A stretch of DNA of 64,000 nt, taken from positions 105,546,120 through 105,610,119 of the forward strand of contig OY744531.1 of assembly GCA_963556195.1 (NCBI GenBank), in the 5' to 3' direction. The stretch is from Sepiola atlantica. Its lineage: Eukaryota; Mollusca; Cephalopoda; Sepiida; Sepiolidae. The first letter of the stretch is position 1, and each line of letters starts with the position of its first letter. Position numbers and translations under genes: made by a program. Under the pieces are notes generated by a model. That model worked only from the letters and a program-made list of their open reading frames with translations. It made no database searches and was not told the origin of the DNA. Shown in pieces: positions 34,574-45,288 of this stretch.

Positions 34574-34578
34574 GTAAC

Positions 34579-34944
34579 CAAGAGTGAAGCTAGCTGAAGA
34601 GCGAGGTTGCGAAAAAAATAAGAATTTCCTTCGCGATCTTCTACTTAGGTCTAATAACTACTGTAGTGTGGGACAAATTGACGACTAACGCTCTTCAGTA
34701 GTGAGGAAGGTTTATATACCAACTGAACGCCATCCCCTACTGATATAAATTTTTTGCGATAACCGTCCTTCATCTTAGATGTTAGAAGAACATCCTCAGC
34801 CGCCAGCAGCCACACTCTGGTAAGTCACTGCTCCTTCTTATTTTCCACAAACAGTCTACTTCAATAAATTACGTTGCTCTATTATTTCCTTTCCTTTTGG
34901 GTGTTCTTCTTCTTTCTTTTATAATCCTTACGTCTTGTAATTCT
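34579..34944. other. Unassigned region
   Basis: No gene or repeat family recognised. Confidence 0.35.
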
Positions 34945-35515
34945 GTAAACAGAGGAAGGGGAAGAGGAGGAGATGAAGAGGGGGAAGAGAAGAAGATGAA
35001 GAGGGGGAAGAGGAGAGGATGAAGAGGGGGAAGAGAAGGAGATGAAGAGGGGGAAGAGGAAGAGATGAAGAGGGGGAAGAGAAGGAGATGAAGAGGGGGA
35101 AGAGGAAGAGATGAAGAGGGGAAGAGAAGGAGATGAAGAGGAGGAACAGAAAGAGATGAAGAGGGGGAAGAGGAGGAGATAAAGAGGGGGAAGAGAAGGA
35201 GATAAAGAGGGGGAAGAGAAGGAGATGAAGAGGGGGAAGAGGAAGAGATGAAGAGGGGAAGAGAAGGAGATGAAGAGGAGGAACAGAAAGAGATGAAGAG
35301 GGGGAAGAGGAGGAGATAAAGAGGGGGAAGAGAAGGAGATAAAGAGGGGGAAGAGAAGGAGATGAAGAGGAGGAACAGAAAGAGATGAAGAGGGGGAAGA
35401 GGAGGAGATAAAGAGGGGGAAGAGAATGAAATGAAGAGGGGGGAAAGAGGAGATGAAGAGGGGGAAGAGAAGGAGATGAAGAGGGGGAAGAGGAAGAGAT
35501 GAAGAGGGGAGAAAA
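34945..35515. repeat. Polypurine GAAGAGGGGGAAGAG minisatellite
   Basis: About 570 bp of purine-only units (GAGATGAAGAGGGGGAAGAG and variants, ~18-24 bp). Higher-order copies occur: the block at 35107-35220 recurs at 35245-35340. Minus-strand frames (Ser/Pro/Leu) are compositional. Confidence 0.95.
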
Positions 35516-36128
35516 GACCCACAATTTCTCTCTTCCTCATCACGTAAACTTATCTTTTTCTCTTCCGGTTCGATTCGCTTTCAAGTTGAATTGGTCTGAC
35601 AACAAAGTTTTTTCCCCTGTTTGACGGTTTTGATTGCTTTATAATTACTAGACACTACCAATCGTTATCCTTTAAAACGGCGACCAGAACACGCTGTCAT
35701 TAACGCCTTGACAACAACCTTTTCTGGTAACGAAACTCAAATCGTAGCCTTTGATGTGCGCACACGTGTTTTGTGAGCAATGTGCGCGTCTATGTCTTTT
35801 TTGGATAGCTATATTTCGTTCGATGAGATGAAGAATGGTTGATTGCGTTCAATCGCGCTGTGATGAGAAACATCATGTCTATATATTCCATATATTCATT
35901 ATATTCATTGTATAGTAATATAATGAATATCAGATATGTCAGCTAGTTTTAAATAATTTCCATTTTCCCTTTTGTGATATATTGGGTGTTTTTAAAGGAA
36001 TTACGGGACAAGCTAAAAAAAATGCATTAACGTGGGAGGTTGGATGTCACGGCGGGTCGATGCACGTGGTCAAACATAAGACTGCATCTTCTGTAAAAAA
36101 ATGCAGCAATGAGAAATGGCAGTTTAAA
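35516..36128. other. Unassigned region
   Basis: No gene. A TATATTCATTATATTCATTG...AATGAATAT hairpin lies near 35882-35932. Confidence 0.4.
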
Positions 36129-36632
36129 TGGGATTCGCGCATGGCCATCCCTACTACAGGCCAGGCAATCGTGCAACTGGGGTCTTTTACTGGGGGCCAT
36201 GTGAATTTTCTTAAATATTCGCTATAGAAGTTGCAAACAAAGGTAAAATTCCTCTGTGAGATTAGTTTGATGTTTTTATGTGTTTTACATACCAAATAAT
36301 AAGAACCGCAATGAGCTAATTGATAAATTTTACAATTGACAAATTCCTATAAATGAAGAGACAGGTAATTTTGAATAAACAAAGGCAAATGCATATTTCA
36401 ATGAAGAATTTTTATTTCAATGTTGGATTTTTTTTTTTAGAGATTTTGTACTTATTTCAAAAGATCATTACTTGTATATTGTGGTTAAAAAGAAAAAAGG
36501 ATCCGCACCAGTTGATGATATAGTTTGCAACTTCTATATCGAATATTTAAGAAAATTCACATGGCCCCCAGTAAAAGACCCCAGTTGCACGATTGCCTGG
36601 CCTGTAGTAGGGATGGCCATGGATTCGCGACA
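36129..36632. mobile_element. Fold-back element (~105-bp arms)
   Basis: 36129-36236 is repeated in reverse complement at 36522-36632 (ATGGCCATCCCTACTACAGG against CCTGTAGTAGGGATGGCCAT; GCAATCGTGCAACTGGGGTC against its complement) with few differences and a ~285-bp AT-rich spacer. The frame 35982-36227 enters the left arm; its peptide is not recognised. Possibly a MITE or an inverted duplication. Confidence 0.7.
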
Positions 36633-37245
36633 ACCGGATCAGAGAGAAGACGAATATCGAAAGAGATGGACGTATAACAACTGTTGTCCCCATTAAACAA
36701 TCTTCTTGTTAAGCCTAGCCCTAACCCTTATCTTTTGAGAGGTCACGAGGGGTCACGATGCAAGAAAGTAACGTTAACAGTTGTTTTGTAACGAGCGTTC
36801 GTCTTGTTGTTGTTAGCAAGCGCTCGGATTCGACGCGCCTTCTTGTTATTGTCGTAGGTTCTTGCTGTTGCTCCATGGGTTAGTGGCACAAGACACAAAA
36901 AGAAACGCATACAACTGTTATCCTTGGTTATAATACCTTTGGATATTAATATTCGAGAAACACAAAGTGATGTTATTAGTTGTTGTTTTAGGAATCAATG
37001 CTTGCTACTAGAATATATGTCGCAAGTATTCGTGCGTGCGTGCGTGCGTGCGTGCGTGCGTGTATACACTCTTACAAGCAATTTATTCTACTATGTGTGT
37101 GTGTACACGTGCGCACGTGACCGGATTGCGTAAGTACATTTTTTTCTGTGAGTGCCTGCTCCTGTTCGTTACTCTCGCACTTGTCTTTTTTCTATGCTTT
37201 TTTTGTTTCTTTTAATTTTATTCAATTATATCAGCCAGAATATCT

Positions 37246-37252
<7 letters not shown>
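36633..37252. other. Unassigned region with (TGCG)n
   Basis: Contains a (CGTG)n run at 37032-37062, a potential Z-DNA former, and short (TG)n. No gene seen. Confidence 0.4.

Positions 37253-37315
<63 letters not shown>
37253..37315. repeat. (TA)n microsatellite
   Basis: TA run at the start of family E copy 2. Confidence 0.95.
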
Positions 37316-37319
<4 letters not shown>

Positions 37320-37585
37320 AAAGAAGCTTTAAGTCATTTTAACAACAACAACAAAGAAGTAAAATGCAGTTTAAATTCCCAGAGAAACTAACTAAATCCA
37401 AGATATTGCAGACTTAACATTTGTTGGAAAATTCATAAATAAAAAAACAAATAAGTAAATATTTTTTTTAAAAAAAGGGGGAGGGTTAAGTATCTAACAG
37501 TGAAACAAAAGCAGGAGACCATAAGCGTCTAATATTAACACGGGGATCATCAGCTGTTTACTATGTAACTGTTTCGGAGATTTAA
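37316..37585 (+). repeat. Dispersed repeat family E, copy 2
   Basis: Matches 10632-10900 from AGTCTAAAGAAGCTTTAAGTC to AACTGTTTCGGAGATTT with small indels in the A-rich middle. Confidence 0.7.
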
Positions 37586-38015
37586 TATATATATAACTTC
37601 TTTGTAATATAGAAATATTTTTATTAATTTTTTTTTTTTTTATATCTCTTTAAATCTTCTCCGGTTTAAATCTCAACTGTTACTTTTCACCCGCCCCCAT
37701 TTTTCAATACTTGTTACACCTCCCTCACGCTAAATTTAAACAAACATACACAACACTCTAAGCAAATAACGCGTCCAAACGAGAGTGACACGTGACTTCA
37801 CATTTCCGAAACAGATGTTTGTGTATTGTCGGTAGTAGAAACCCTTATTCCAGACATTTAATTTCCCTGATGATCTGCCAAGCAAGTACCTGCTTGGTAG
37901 TGAAACACTTGTAGGAAAAAACATTTAATTTGAATAAATAATATTTGTAAGAAAAAATCTTTAATGGTAATCATTGGTGTCCTGAAACGAATGCTTTGGT
38001 AAGCCTTCATAAAAT

Positions 38016-38019
<4 letters not shown>
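37586..38019. other. Unassigned region
   Basis: No gene; T-rich run near 37630. Confidence 0.35.

Positions 38020-38050
<31 letters not shown>
38020..38050. repeat. (TA)n microsatellite
   Basis: TA run at the start of family F copy 2. Confidence 0.95.
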
Positions 38051-38056
<6 letters not shown>

Positions 38057-38510
38057 GGAAGTTTCTCAACCATTAAAACTATATAAAAAAAACAAAAAAA
38101 ACAAAAAAAACAAAAAAAAAACAAAAACAACTTATAGTCTCAAGTCTTCCAGTGGAAAATCACTCATGTAAGTCAATTTATTTTTTACAGTTATTATATT
38201 AGTTAGTTTCTAACACTATTTTAAGGGATCATCAGTTGTTTACCATGAAAAACTGTTTCGGGAATTTAAAAACAAGACAGTATTTAATTTCATGGCTTCC
38301 CAGCAGAGTTGATCAGACCCCACTTCCCTTAAAAGACAAAACCATAAACGTTCCTTATACTAAATCTACGTTTTGTTCCATATAAATGTTTTGCTAACTT
38401 ATATTAGTTATTTAAGACATAAAAAAAAAAAAAAAAAAAAAAAAATTCTTTACCTGCGCTGTTCGTCTGTCTAATAAAATTTATCCGTTACTCACAAAAA
38501 TGTTGCTAGA
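38051..38510 (+). repeat. Dispersed repeat family F, copy 2 (long form)
   Basis: Extends beyond copy 1 through ACGTTCCTTATACTAAATCT and TGTTCGTCTGTCTAATAAAA, and this whole stretch is present in reverse at 43180-43625. The two long copies are therefore inverted, about 4.7 kb apart, with the 60-bp array between them. Confidence 0.75.
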
Positions 38511-38539
38511 GAAATGAAGGATGAGGGTAATCCGACGTA

Positions 38540-38944
38540 ATGGGAAATGAAAAAGGAAAAACCAAAAGATGTTTTTTTTAATGTATTCATCAACGTTTCG
38601 TCTTTATTTGTAAGACTTTCTCAGAATGATTATTCTAAGAAAAATGTCATGCAAGTACATGGAAACATTGTGTTGACATGATGGGTTGTGGAGAAAAAGT
38701 AGTAGCCACTACTGGGAACGCATGACCAAGGTCCGAGCTAAGAGATGTCGGTGGCAGAGAGTGAAATGAATGTGGATGGCTGTGGGTGAAAAAGGAGAGG
38801 GGTGGGAGTATTAGTGAATTTGTCTTAGGGTGGGAGAGAGACCCTTAAAATCCATGCTACCCCTCACCACGACAAAAACCTCAGCACCCCCTCCCCTTTC
38901 TCCCACCCTAAGACAAATTCACAAACATCTTTTAGTTTTTCCTT

Positions 38945-38950
<6 letters not shown>
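38540..38950. repeat. Nested inverted repeat, relative of 3199-3392
   Basis: GAAATGAAAAAGGAAAAACC and ATTCATCAACGTTTCGTC at the left match 3199-3262. AACATCTTTTAGTTTTTCC at 38922-38940 is the inverted outer end, and AATTTGTCTTAGGGTGGGAG at 38815 pairs with its complement at 38899. Minus strand near 38580-38625 has a degenerate hammerhead-like layout (GTCTT...AAGACGAAAC). Confidence 0.6.

Positions 38951-38990
<40 letters not shown>
38948..38990. repeat. (TA)n microsatellite
   Basis: TA run immediately before the 60-bp array. Confidence 0.95.
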
Positions 38991-38992
<2 letters not shown>

Positions 38993-39016
38993 AGATTACA
39001 TTGGAAATAACATTTT

Positions 39017-41300
39017 GTTTAGTTTGTCTGTCACGCTAAAGTTTGATGTCGCATCTCTATCAGAGATCGGCCAGTCTGAATGTTTGTCTGTCACGCTAAA
39101 GTTTGATCTCGCATCTCTATCAGAGATCGGCCAGTCTGAATGTTTGTCTGTCACGCTAAAGTTTGATCTCGCATCTCTATCAGAGATCGGCCAGTCTGAA
39201 TGTTTGTCTGTCACGCTAAAGTTTGATCTCGCATCTCTATCAGAGATCGGCTAGTCTGAATGTTTGTCTGTCACGCTAAAGTTTGATCTCGCATCTCTAT
39301 CAGAGATCGGCCAGTCTGAATGTTTGTCTGTCACGCTAAAGTTTGATCTCGCATCTCTATCAGAGATCAGCCAGTCTGAATGTTTGTCTGTCACGGTACA
39401 GATTGATCTCGCATCTCTATCAGAGATCGGCCAGTCTGAATGTTTGTCTGTCACGCTAAAGTTTGATCTCGCATCTCTATCAGGGATCGGCCAGTCTGAA
39501 TGTTTGTCTGTCACGGTACAGATTGATGTCGCATCTCTATCAGAGATCGGCCAGTCTGAATGTTTGTCTGTCACGCTAAAGTTTGATCTCGCATCTCTAT
39601 CAGAGATCGGCCAGTCTGAATGTTTGTCTGTCACGCTAAAGTTTGATGTCGCATCTCTATCAGAGATCGGCCAGTCTGAATGTTTGTCTGTCACGCTAAA
39701 GTTTGATCTCGCATCTCTATCAGAGATCGGCCAGTCTGAATGTTTGTCTGTCACGCTAAAGTTTGATGTCGCATCTCTATCAGAGATCGGCCAGTCTGAA
39801 TGTTTGTCTGTCACGGTACAGATTGATCTCGCATCTCTATCAGAGATCGGCCAGTCTGAATGTTTGTCTGTCACGCTAAAGTTTGATCTCGCATCTCTAT
39901 CAGAGATCGGCCAGTCTGAATGTTTGTCTGTCACGCTAAAGTTTGATCTCGCATCTCTATCAGAGATCGGCCAGTCTGAATGTTTGTCTGTCACGCTAAA
40001 GTTTGATCTCGCATCTCTATCAGAGATCGGCCAGTCTGAATGTTTGTCTGTAACGCTAAAGTTTGATCTCGCATCTCTATCAGAGATCGGCCAGTCTGAA
40101 TGTTTGTCTGTCACGCTAAAGTTTGATCTCGCATCTCTATCAGAGATCGGCCAGTCTGAATGTTTGTCTGTCACGCTAAAATTTGATCTCGCATCTCTAT
40201 CAGAGATCGGCCAGTCTGAATGTTTGTCTGTCACGCTAAAGTTTGATCTCGCATCTCTATCAGAGATCGGCCAGTCTGAATGTTTGTCTGTCACGGTACA
40301 GATTGATCTCGCATCTCTATCAGAGATCGGCCAGTCTGAATGTTTGTCTGTCACGCTAAAGTTTGATCTCGCATCTCTATCAGGGATCGGCCAGTCTGAA
40401 TGTTTGTCTGTCACGGTACAGATTGATCTCGCATCTCTATCAGAGATCGGCCAGTCTGAATGTTTGTCTGTCACGCTAAAGTTTGATCTCGCATCTCTAT
40501 CAGAGATCGGCCAGTCTGAATGTTTGTCTGTCACGCTAAAGTTTGATCTCGCATCTCTATCAGAGATCGGCCAGTCTGAATGTTTGTCTGTCACGCTAAA
40601 GTTTGATCTCGCATCTCTATCAGAGATCGGCCAGTCTGAATGTTTGTCTGTCACGCTAAAGTTTGATCTCGCATCTCTATCAGAGATCGGCCAGTCTGAA
40701 TGTTTGTCTGTCACGCTAAAGTTTGATGTCGCATCTCTATCAGAGATCGGCCAGTCTGAATGTTTGTCTGTCACGCTAAAGTTTGATGTCGCATCTCTAT
40801 CAGAGATCGGCCAGTCTGAATGTTTGTCTGTCACGCTAAAGTTTGATGTCGCATCTCTATCAGAGATCGGCCAGTCTGAATGTTTGTCTGTCACGCTAAA
40901 GTTTGATGTCGCATCTCTATCAGAGATCGGCCAGTCTGAATGTTTGTCTGTCACGCTAAAGTTTGATGTCGCATCTCTATCAGAGATCGGCCAGTCTGAA
41001 TGTTTGTCTGTCACGCTAAAGTTTGATCTCGCATCTCTATCAGAGATCGGCCAGTCTGAATGTTTGTCTGTCACGCTAAAGTTTGATCTCGCATCTCTAT
41101 CAGAGATCGGCCAGTCTGAATGTTTGTCTGTCACGCTAAAGTTTGATCTCGCATCTCTATCAGAGATCGGCCAGTCTGAATGTTTGTCTGTCACGCTAAA
41201 GTTTGATGTCGCATCTCTATCAGAGATCGGCCAGTCTGAATGTTTGTCTGTCACGGTTCGGATTGAAATAGCATTTTCATCACTAAACGCGCAGATTGGG
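39017..41300. repeat. 60-bp minisatellite (~37 units) with terminal block
   Basis: Exact 60-bp register. Unit landmarks: TTTGTCTGTCACGCTAAAG, TTTGAT.TCGCATCTCTATC and AGAGATCGGCCAGTCTGAATG. Variants are few: GATCTC/GATGTC, CACGGTACAGATTGA for CACGCTAAAGTTTGA, and AGGGATC for AGAGATC. As 60 is divisible by three and the unit lacks stops, both strands are open for about 680-690 codons (39264-41309 plus, 39251-41320 minus); neither is a credible gene. Ends with TTGAAATAGCATTTTCATC and AAACGCGCAGATTGGGTGG, the terminal block shared with 26130-26195. Confidence 0.97.
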
Positions 41301-41799
41301 TGGCCATAGCTTCGTAACAATATCCCTTCTTGTTTTTGTTGTCGTAAATCTTTCGCTGTTTATCGCATGCCTCTTCAACTCATAGACTTCTTTCTGCATG
41401 TGAGTTCACTGACAGTAAAGTCTGGCTTTATCAGCAATCCCGCTCTACCGATCGATACGGAACCTCGTACGTGCTATAATTATAGTCAGACACTGCTGTT
41501 ACTTTCGCCGACACGCGCGCATACTACCAAATGCCGCCAAGAATGGCGGTTTGGCTGAATGCCATACGTATCATTCCAACCTTTGAGAAGAGATCTTGTG
41601 GAACGTTCAACTTTTTAGTTGTTCAACATTCCCTTTCTCTAGGGAAATTTCTGCAAGTGATACTTGTCTTTCTTGGTACGGAGAAAAAAAAATTTTAGTA
41701 CGATATTCTTTTATGAATTTAATAAAAGAAATGAGACTTTTCCCCCATTTTTACTTGATTTTGAAACTCTTCTAATTGATCGGATTTTTGTCTCATTTT
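41301..41799. other. Unassigned region
   Basis: No gene; a 63-codon frame at 41367-41558 lacks any domain. Confidence 0.35.
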
Positions 41800-42105
41800 G
41801 ACGCAAATACAATAGAGCAACCCGACAATCAGCTAGGTCCCATCCATTCACTGTGGAGGTCCCCAGATGACGAAGAGCCTTCTACTCTAGCAGCTTCTTT
41901 CCTCGTGCTGCCGGCCTCTGCAACTCCCTCCCTGCTCCCTGTTTCCCCGACGTTACCAACATGCAGAAATTTAAAACTAATGTAAACAGACATCTCGCTG
42001 CACAGCTCCTAACTTAGGATGACACCCAAAATCTACTCCCTAATTCTCAGTAGCCCCTTACGTCTACAGTGGCCACCTGCCTTGTTTGAGGTGACATATC
42101 TTTAA
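41800..42105 (+). pseudogene. 5'-truncated LINE 3' end, copy 3
   Basis: Corresponds to the last ~300 bp of copies 2 and 4 (CATCCATTCACTGTGGAGGT, AAATTTAAAACTAATGTAAA, CCTTACGTCTACAGTGG). Frame-broken. Ends in an A-rich tail. Confidence 0.8.
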
Positions 42106-42559
42106 AAAAAAAATTATGTTACCATTTTTCACTGAATCCGGGCTTTCAGTAGAGGAGTACAAAAATAAACTATCTATATTTTTGCATTCCTTATAGTTTA
42201 GATTTGGTCGTCTGTAGCGAAGCTTAGGGGTGTCCTTTTCTGTATAGGGTGAAAGAATTACTCGAACTGGAAATCTTTGCTCAGAATATTCAGGAGTTAC
42301 TCTATTTAATCATGTCCAAGTTATATCCCCTAAAGCATACTAGCCAACGAGAGATTGCACGCTCTATTAAGAAATTGGATTCAGCATCTTTCCTGGCTGG
42401 TTTTCAAGCCAGTTGGACTGCTTCCGATTTTCTCTCTATCTTAGAAAAACTTTTTATCTTAGCATGTTTTTTATAACTTTGACGCCGCTTCCCGTTATGG
42501 TAACAGTCGTCCTGAGATTAAACAAAAATGTATATTGCGTATACATTGTTCAATCTCTT

Positions 42560-42560
<1 letters not shown>
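42106..42560. other. Unassigned region
   Basis: A 75-codon frame (42249-42476) has no recognised domain; the rest is featureless. Confidence 0.3.

Positions 42561-42640
<80 letters not shown>
42561..42640. repeat. (CT)n-(TA)n compound microsatellite
   Basis: CT run followed by about 65 bp of TA. Confidence 0.95.
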
Positions 42641-42644
<4 letters not shown>

Positions 42645-42646
<2 letters not shown>

Positions 42647-42910
42647 ATTTGGAATTTTGGCTTTTCCACTGCCAACTTATCTATCTATGTAATTCCTCTG
42701 ATGATAAAATTGTAATCTTTGAAAAGCCTTGGCTTAATGAAAGAAAAATAAACATGTTTTTACCGAGTACACCTTGCATTAAACAATCGAAATTGAAATA
42801 AATTTGTCATTCGTACATGTTTATCACTCTTCTTTCATCTATCTTTATAATTGCTCTATCTCGTATATTGAGCTTAAACCATTTCACTATAGTATACTTT
42901 TAGTTTCATA
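42645..42910 (+). repeat. Dispersed repeat family A, copy 3
   Basis: Plus-sense copy running from AGCCAACTTATCT-type start through the ribozyme-like motif to TTTCACTATAG and ACTTTTAGTTTCATATATA. Confidence 0.7.
42693..42742 (+). ncRNA. Hammerhead-like motif, decayed stem II (family A copy 3)
   Basis: TTCCT, CTGATGA, a weak stem II (AAAATTGTAATCTT), GAAA, AGC/GCT stem III, T-A, then ATGAA in place of AGGAA. Core retained; stems I and II damaged, so probably inactive. Confidence 0.45.
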
Positions 42911-43015
42911 TATATATAAACTGTAAGTGATCAAGGAAGATTAATATTTATTTGAGGTTGACGACAACGGGGAGATGGACAACAAAGGAGGACGAGGGAG
43001 AGAAGGAGGAACTAA

Positions 43016-43018
<3 letters not shown>

Positions 43019-43063
<45 letters not shown>
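43019..43063. repeat. (TA)n microsatellite
   Basis: TA run followed by (TATT)n. Confidence 0.95.
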
Positions 43064-43065
<2 letters not shown>

Positions 43066-43149
43066 ATATTTATTTATTTATTTATTTTTTATTTTTTGAT
43101 GTGTTGATGTTTTTTATATTTATAATATAAAACTAAAAATAATACATTA

Positions 43150-43620
43150 ATCACTTAAATAATAGTGTCATGGATTCGTCCAAACACTTTAAAATGCAGC
43201 AACATTTTTGACAGTAACAGATAAATTTTATTAGACAGACGAACAGCACAGGTAAAGACAATTTTTTTTTCTTTTTTTTTTTGTCTTAAATAACTAATAT
43301 AAGTTAGCAAAACATTTATATGGAACAAAACGTAGATTTAGTATAAGGAACGTTTATGTTTTTGTCTTTTAAGGGAAGTGGGGTCTGATCAACTCTGCTG
43401 GGAAGCCATGAAATTAAATACTGTCTTGTTTTTAAATTCCCGAAACAGTTTTTCATGGTAAACAACTGATGATCCCTTAAAATAGTGTTAGAAATAAACT
43501 AATATAATAACTGTAAAAAATAAATTAACTTACATGAGTGATTTTCCACTGGAAGACTTGGGACTATAAGTTTGTTTTTTTTGTTTTTTTTAATATAGTT
43601 TTAATGGTTGAAAAACTTCC

Positions 43621-43625
<5 letters not shown>
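43150..43625 (-). repeat. Dispersed repeat family F, copy 3 (long form, inverted)
   Basis: Reverse complement of 38051-38510, including TATGGAACAAAACGTAGATT, TCTGCTGGGAAGCCATGAAA and GTTGAAAAACTTCCGAGACT, then (TA)n. Confidence 0.78.

Positions 43626-43626
<1 letters not shown>

Positions 43627-43701
<75 letters not shown>
43627..43701. repeat. (TA)n microsatellite
   Basis: TA run with one TG step, then GATA/GACA repeats. Confidence 0.95.
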
Positions 43702-43837
43702 GACAGAGAGGGAGATAGATAGATAGAGACAGAGATGAATGAAAGAAGAGAAATAAAAAATGTGACAATGACAAATCTATTACGTCTACAGTTATTCAAG
43801 ACAAGGTGTATTCGTTATAAGGATATTTATTTTTTCC

Positions 43838-43910
43838 TTTCCTTAAGAAAGGCTTTTCAAAAAATGGTTTCTTATCATCAGAGGAATTTAAATTAATAGA
43901 TGAGTTGACC
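43838..43910 (-). repeat. Family A fragment with hammerhead-like motif
   Basis: Minus strand: TTCCT, CTGATGA, altered stem II (AAGAAA.../...TTTTTT), GAAA, AGCC...CTT, then AAGGAA. Stem I is intact, stems II and III weakened. Next to a 10-bp tandem repeat. Confidence 0.5.
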
Positions 43911-43964
43911 AAAAGTCATAATTTTAAAAAATCATAAAATGTAGATGTAGGTGTGTAGGAAGAG

Positions 43965-44080
43965 TGTATAAAGTGCATAAAATGCATAAAATGCATAAAA
44001 TGCAAAAAATGCAGAAAATGCAAAAAATGTATAAGAGTGTATAAAGTGCAAAAAATGCAGAAAATGCAAAAAATGACCAG
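43965..44080 (+). repeat. ~10-bp tandem repeat (AAAATGCATA/AAAATGCAGA)
   Basis: About ten units of an AAATGCA-type decamer with drift. Confidence 0.9.
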
Positions 44081-44179
44081 TGAAAAAAAGGGGGTTGAGA
44101 ATGAAAAGATAAAGATTTACCGTTGGTTGGTTCGTAGAGAATGCATCAATGAGGTCAAATACTATAGATCCATTTGACC

Positions 44180-44400
44180 CCATTGACACATACTTGGTTT
44201 AAGGAAGGAAAAAATAAACATTCTTTAATTGAATACACCTCGTTTTGAACAACTGAAGAAGTAATAGATTGTTTCATTCTCACATATTTTTTATTTCTCT
44301 TTTTCATTTATCTATATAAGTGCTCTATCACGTATATTGACCTTTAAACACTTCACGATAGGTTCAAATTTTAAAAGTATACATTCTACTTTTAGTTTCT

Positions 44401-44405
<5 letters not shown>
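44180..44405 (+). repeat. Family A fragment (tail part)
   Basis: Plus-sense tail: TTTAAGGAAGGAAAAAATAAAC, GAATACACCTCG, TGCTCTATCACGTATATTGA, CTTCACGATAGG, then (TA)n at 44407-44436. Confidence 0.6.
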
Positions 44406-44436
<31 letters not shown>

Positions 44437-44441
<5 letters not shown>

Positions 44442-44640
44442 GGTGTACTAAAAGCGAACTTTTAGGAAAAGTAAAACCTATTGTGAAGAGTATACAGCTC
44501 AATATCCAGGATAGAGCAGTCTGATGATAAGATTTTGATCTTTGAAAAGCCTGGCTTAAGGAAAATTTAACTTGAATAAATTGCTCTGAGCAACTGAATT
44601 GAATTATGATTTGGCTTTTGCTTCTCTAATTCCTTTCCAT
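44437..44640. repeat. Dispersed repeat family B, copy 2 (with hammerhead-like insert)
   Basis: Left part (AGTGGTGTACTAAAAGCGAA to GGATAGAGCAG) reads like a family A tail in minus sense. It joins at 44521 a plus-sense ribozyme-like segment. The same tail-minus then core-plus architecture is seen at 63233-63600. Confidence 0.65.
44521..44563 (+). ncRNA. Hammerhead-like motif in family B
   Basis: CTGATGA, stem II AAGAT/ATCTT with TTTG-type loop, GAAA, AGCC/GGCT, T-A. Stem I partner upstream is missing because the segment starts at the junction. Confidence 0.5.
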
Positions 44641-44650
44641 TCTTCTTCAT

Positions 44651-44710
<60 letters not shown>

Positions 44711-44715
<5 letters not shown>

Positions 44716-44979
44716 ATTTTTCGACGTATGAGTGCCCGCGCGTGAATTTGTAATTGCAAGGGTTGCACAATCCCCAACAACCGCTCTCCTGGGTCGGCAT
44801 TGCTTGATTCCAATAGCAAGTAGTAGTACAAGACGACTGGAAACAATGCCGAGATAAGCAGAGAGCACATACAGCACCTGGTATTCCTAAATGGTCACCC
44901 ATTTAGTACTGGCCAGGCTCGACGCCGCTTAACTTCGGTGATCTAACGGGAACCGGTGTGTCAACGTGATTATGCCGTA

Positions 44980-44980
<1 letters not shown>
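44711..44980 (-). repeat. 5S rRNA-derived SINE-like element
   Basis: On the minus strand 44980-44873 resembles animal 5S rRNA: ATCACCGAAGTTAAGC, GGCCAGTACTAAATGGGTGA and GGAATACCAGGTGCTGTATG (internal promoter region and 3' end) with substitutions spread along it. It continues without a terminator into ~160 bp of unrelated sequence and then (TA)n. A 5S head plus body plus simple tail is the layout of SINE3-type elements; a 5S pseudogene beside unrelated DNA is the alternative since only one copy is seen. Confidence 0.75.
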
Positions 44981-45060
<80 letters not shown>

Positions 45061-45205
45061 TGTATATATATGTATATATATATATTATATATGTATATGT
45101 ATATATATATGTATATATATATGTATATATATATGTATATATATATATGTATATATATATATGTATATATATATGTATATATATATATATGTATATATAT
45201 ATATG

Positions 45206-45286
<81 letters not shown>
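44981..45286. repeat. (TA)n with periodic TGTA steps
   Basis: About 300 bp of TA broken by TGTATA at irregular 8-20 bp intervals. Frames of Ile-Tyr-Val/Met are artefacts. Confidence 0.96.

Positions 45287-45288
<2 letters not shown>

Larger units (their letters stand above)
29745..34578 (+). mobile_element. Complete Ty3/gypsy LTR retrotransposon
   Basis: Target duplication GTAAC at 29745-29749 and 34574-34578 brackets a 4824-bp element with 188-bp LTRs, TG...CA ends, a primer-binding site, a polypurine tract and one long Gag-Pol frame. The two LTRs read identical over all 188 positions, which points to very recent insertion. Domain order protease, reverse transcriptase, RNase H, integrase places it in Ty3/gypsy (Metaviridae); no envelope frame is present. 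The neighbouring DNA is unrelated repeats. Confidence 0.97.

Noticed and set aside
34869..35543. Ser/Pro/Leu-rich frames of ~200 codons
   Set aside because: Polypurine minisatellite read on the opposite strand.
35982..36227. 81-codon frame entering the fold-back arm
   Set aside because: Not recognised, and the reverse copy of the arm does not preserve a frame; no support beyond length.
39017..41300. CRISPR-like appearance of evenly spaced repeats
   Set aside because: No unique spacers; the whole 60-bp unit repeats, and the context is eukaryotic.
39251..41320. Two very long open frames (about 680-690 codons) on opposite strands
   Set aside because: They exist because a stop-free 60-bp unit is a multiple of three; no start context, signal or domain, and both strands are equally open.
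44873..44980. Functional 5S rRNA gene
   Set aside because: Several changes across the gene and no T-run terminator at the 3' end; it continues into a body.
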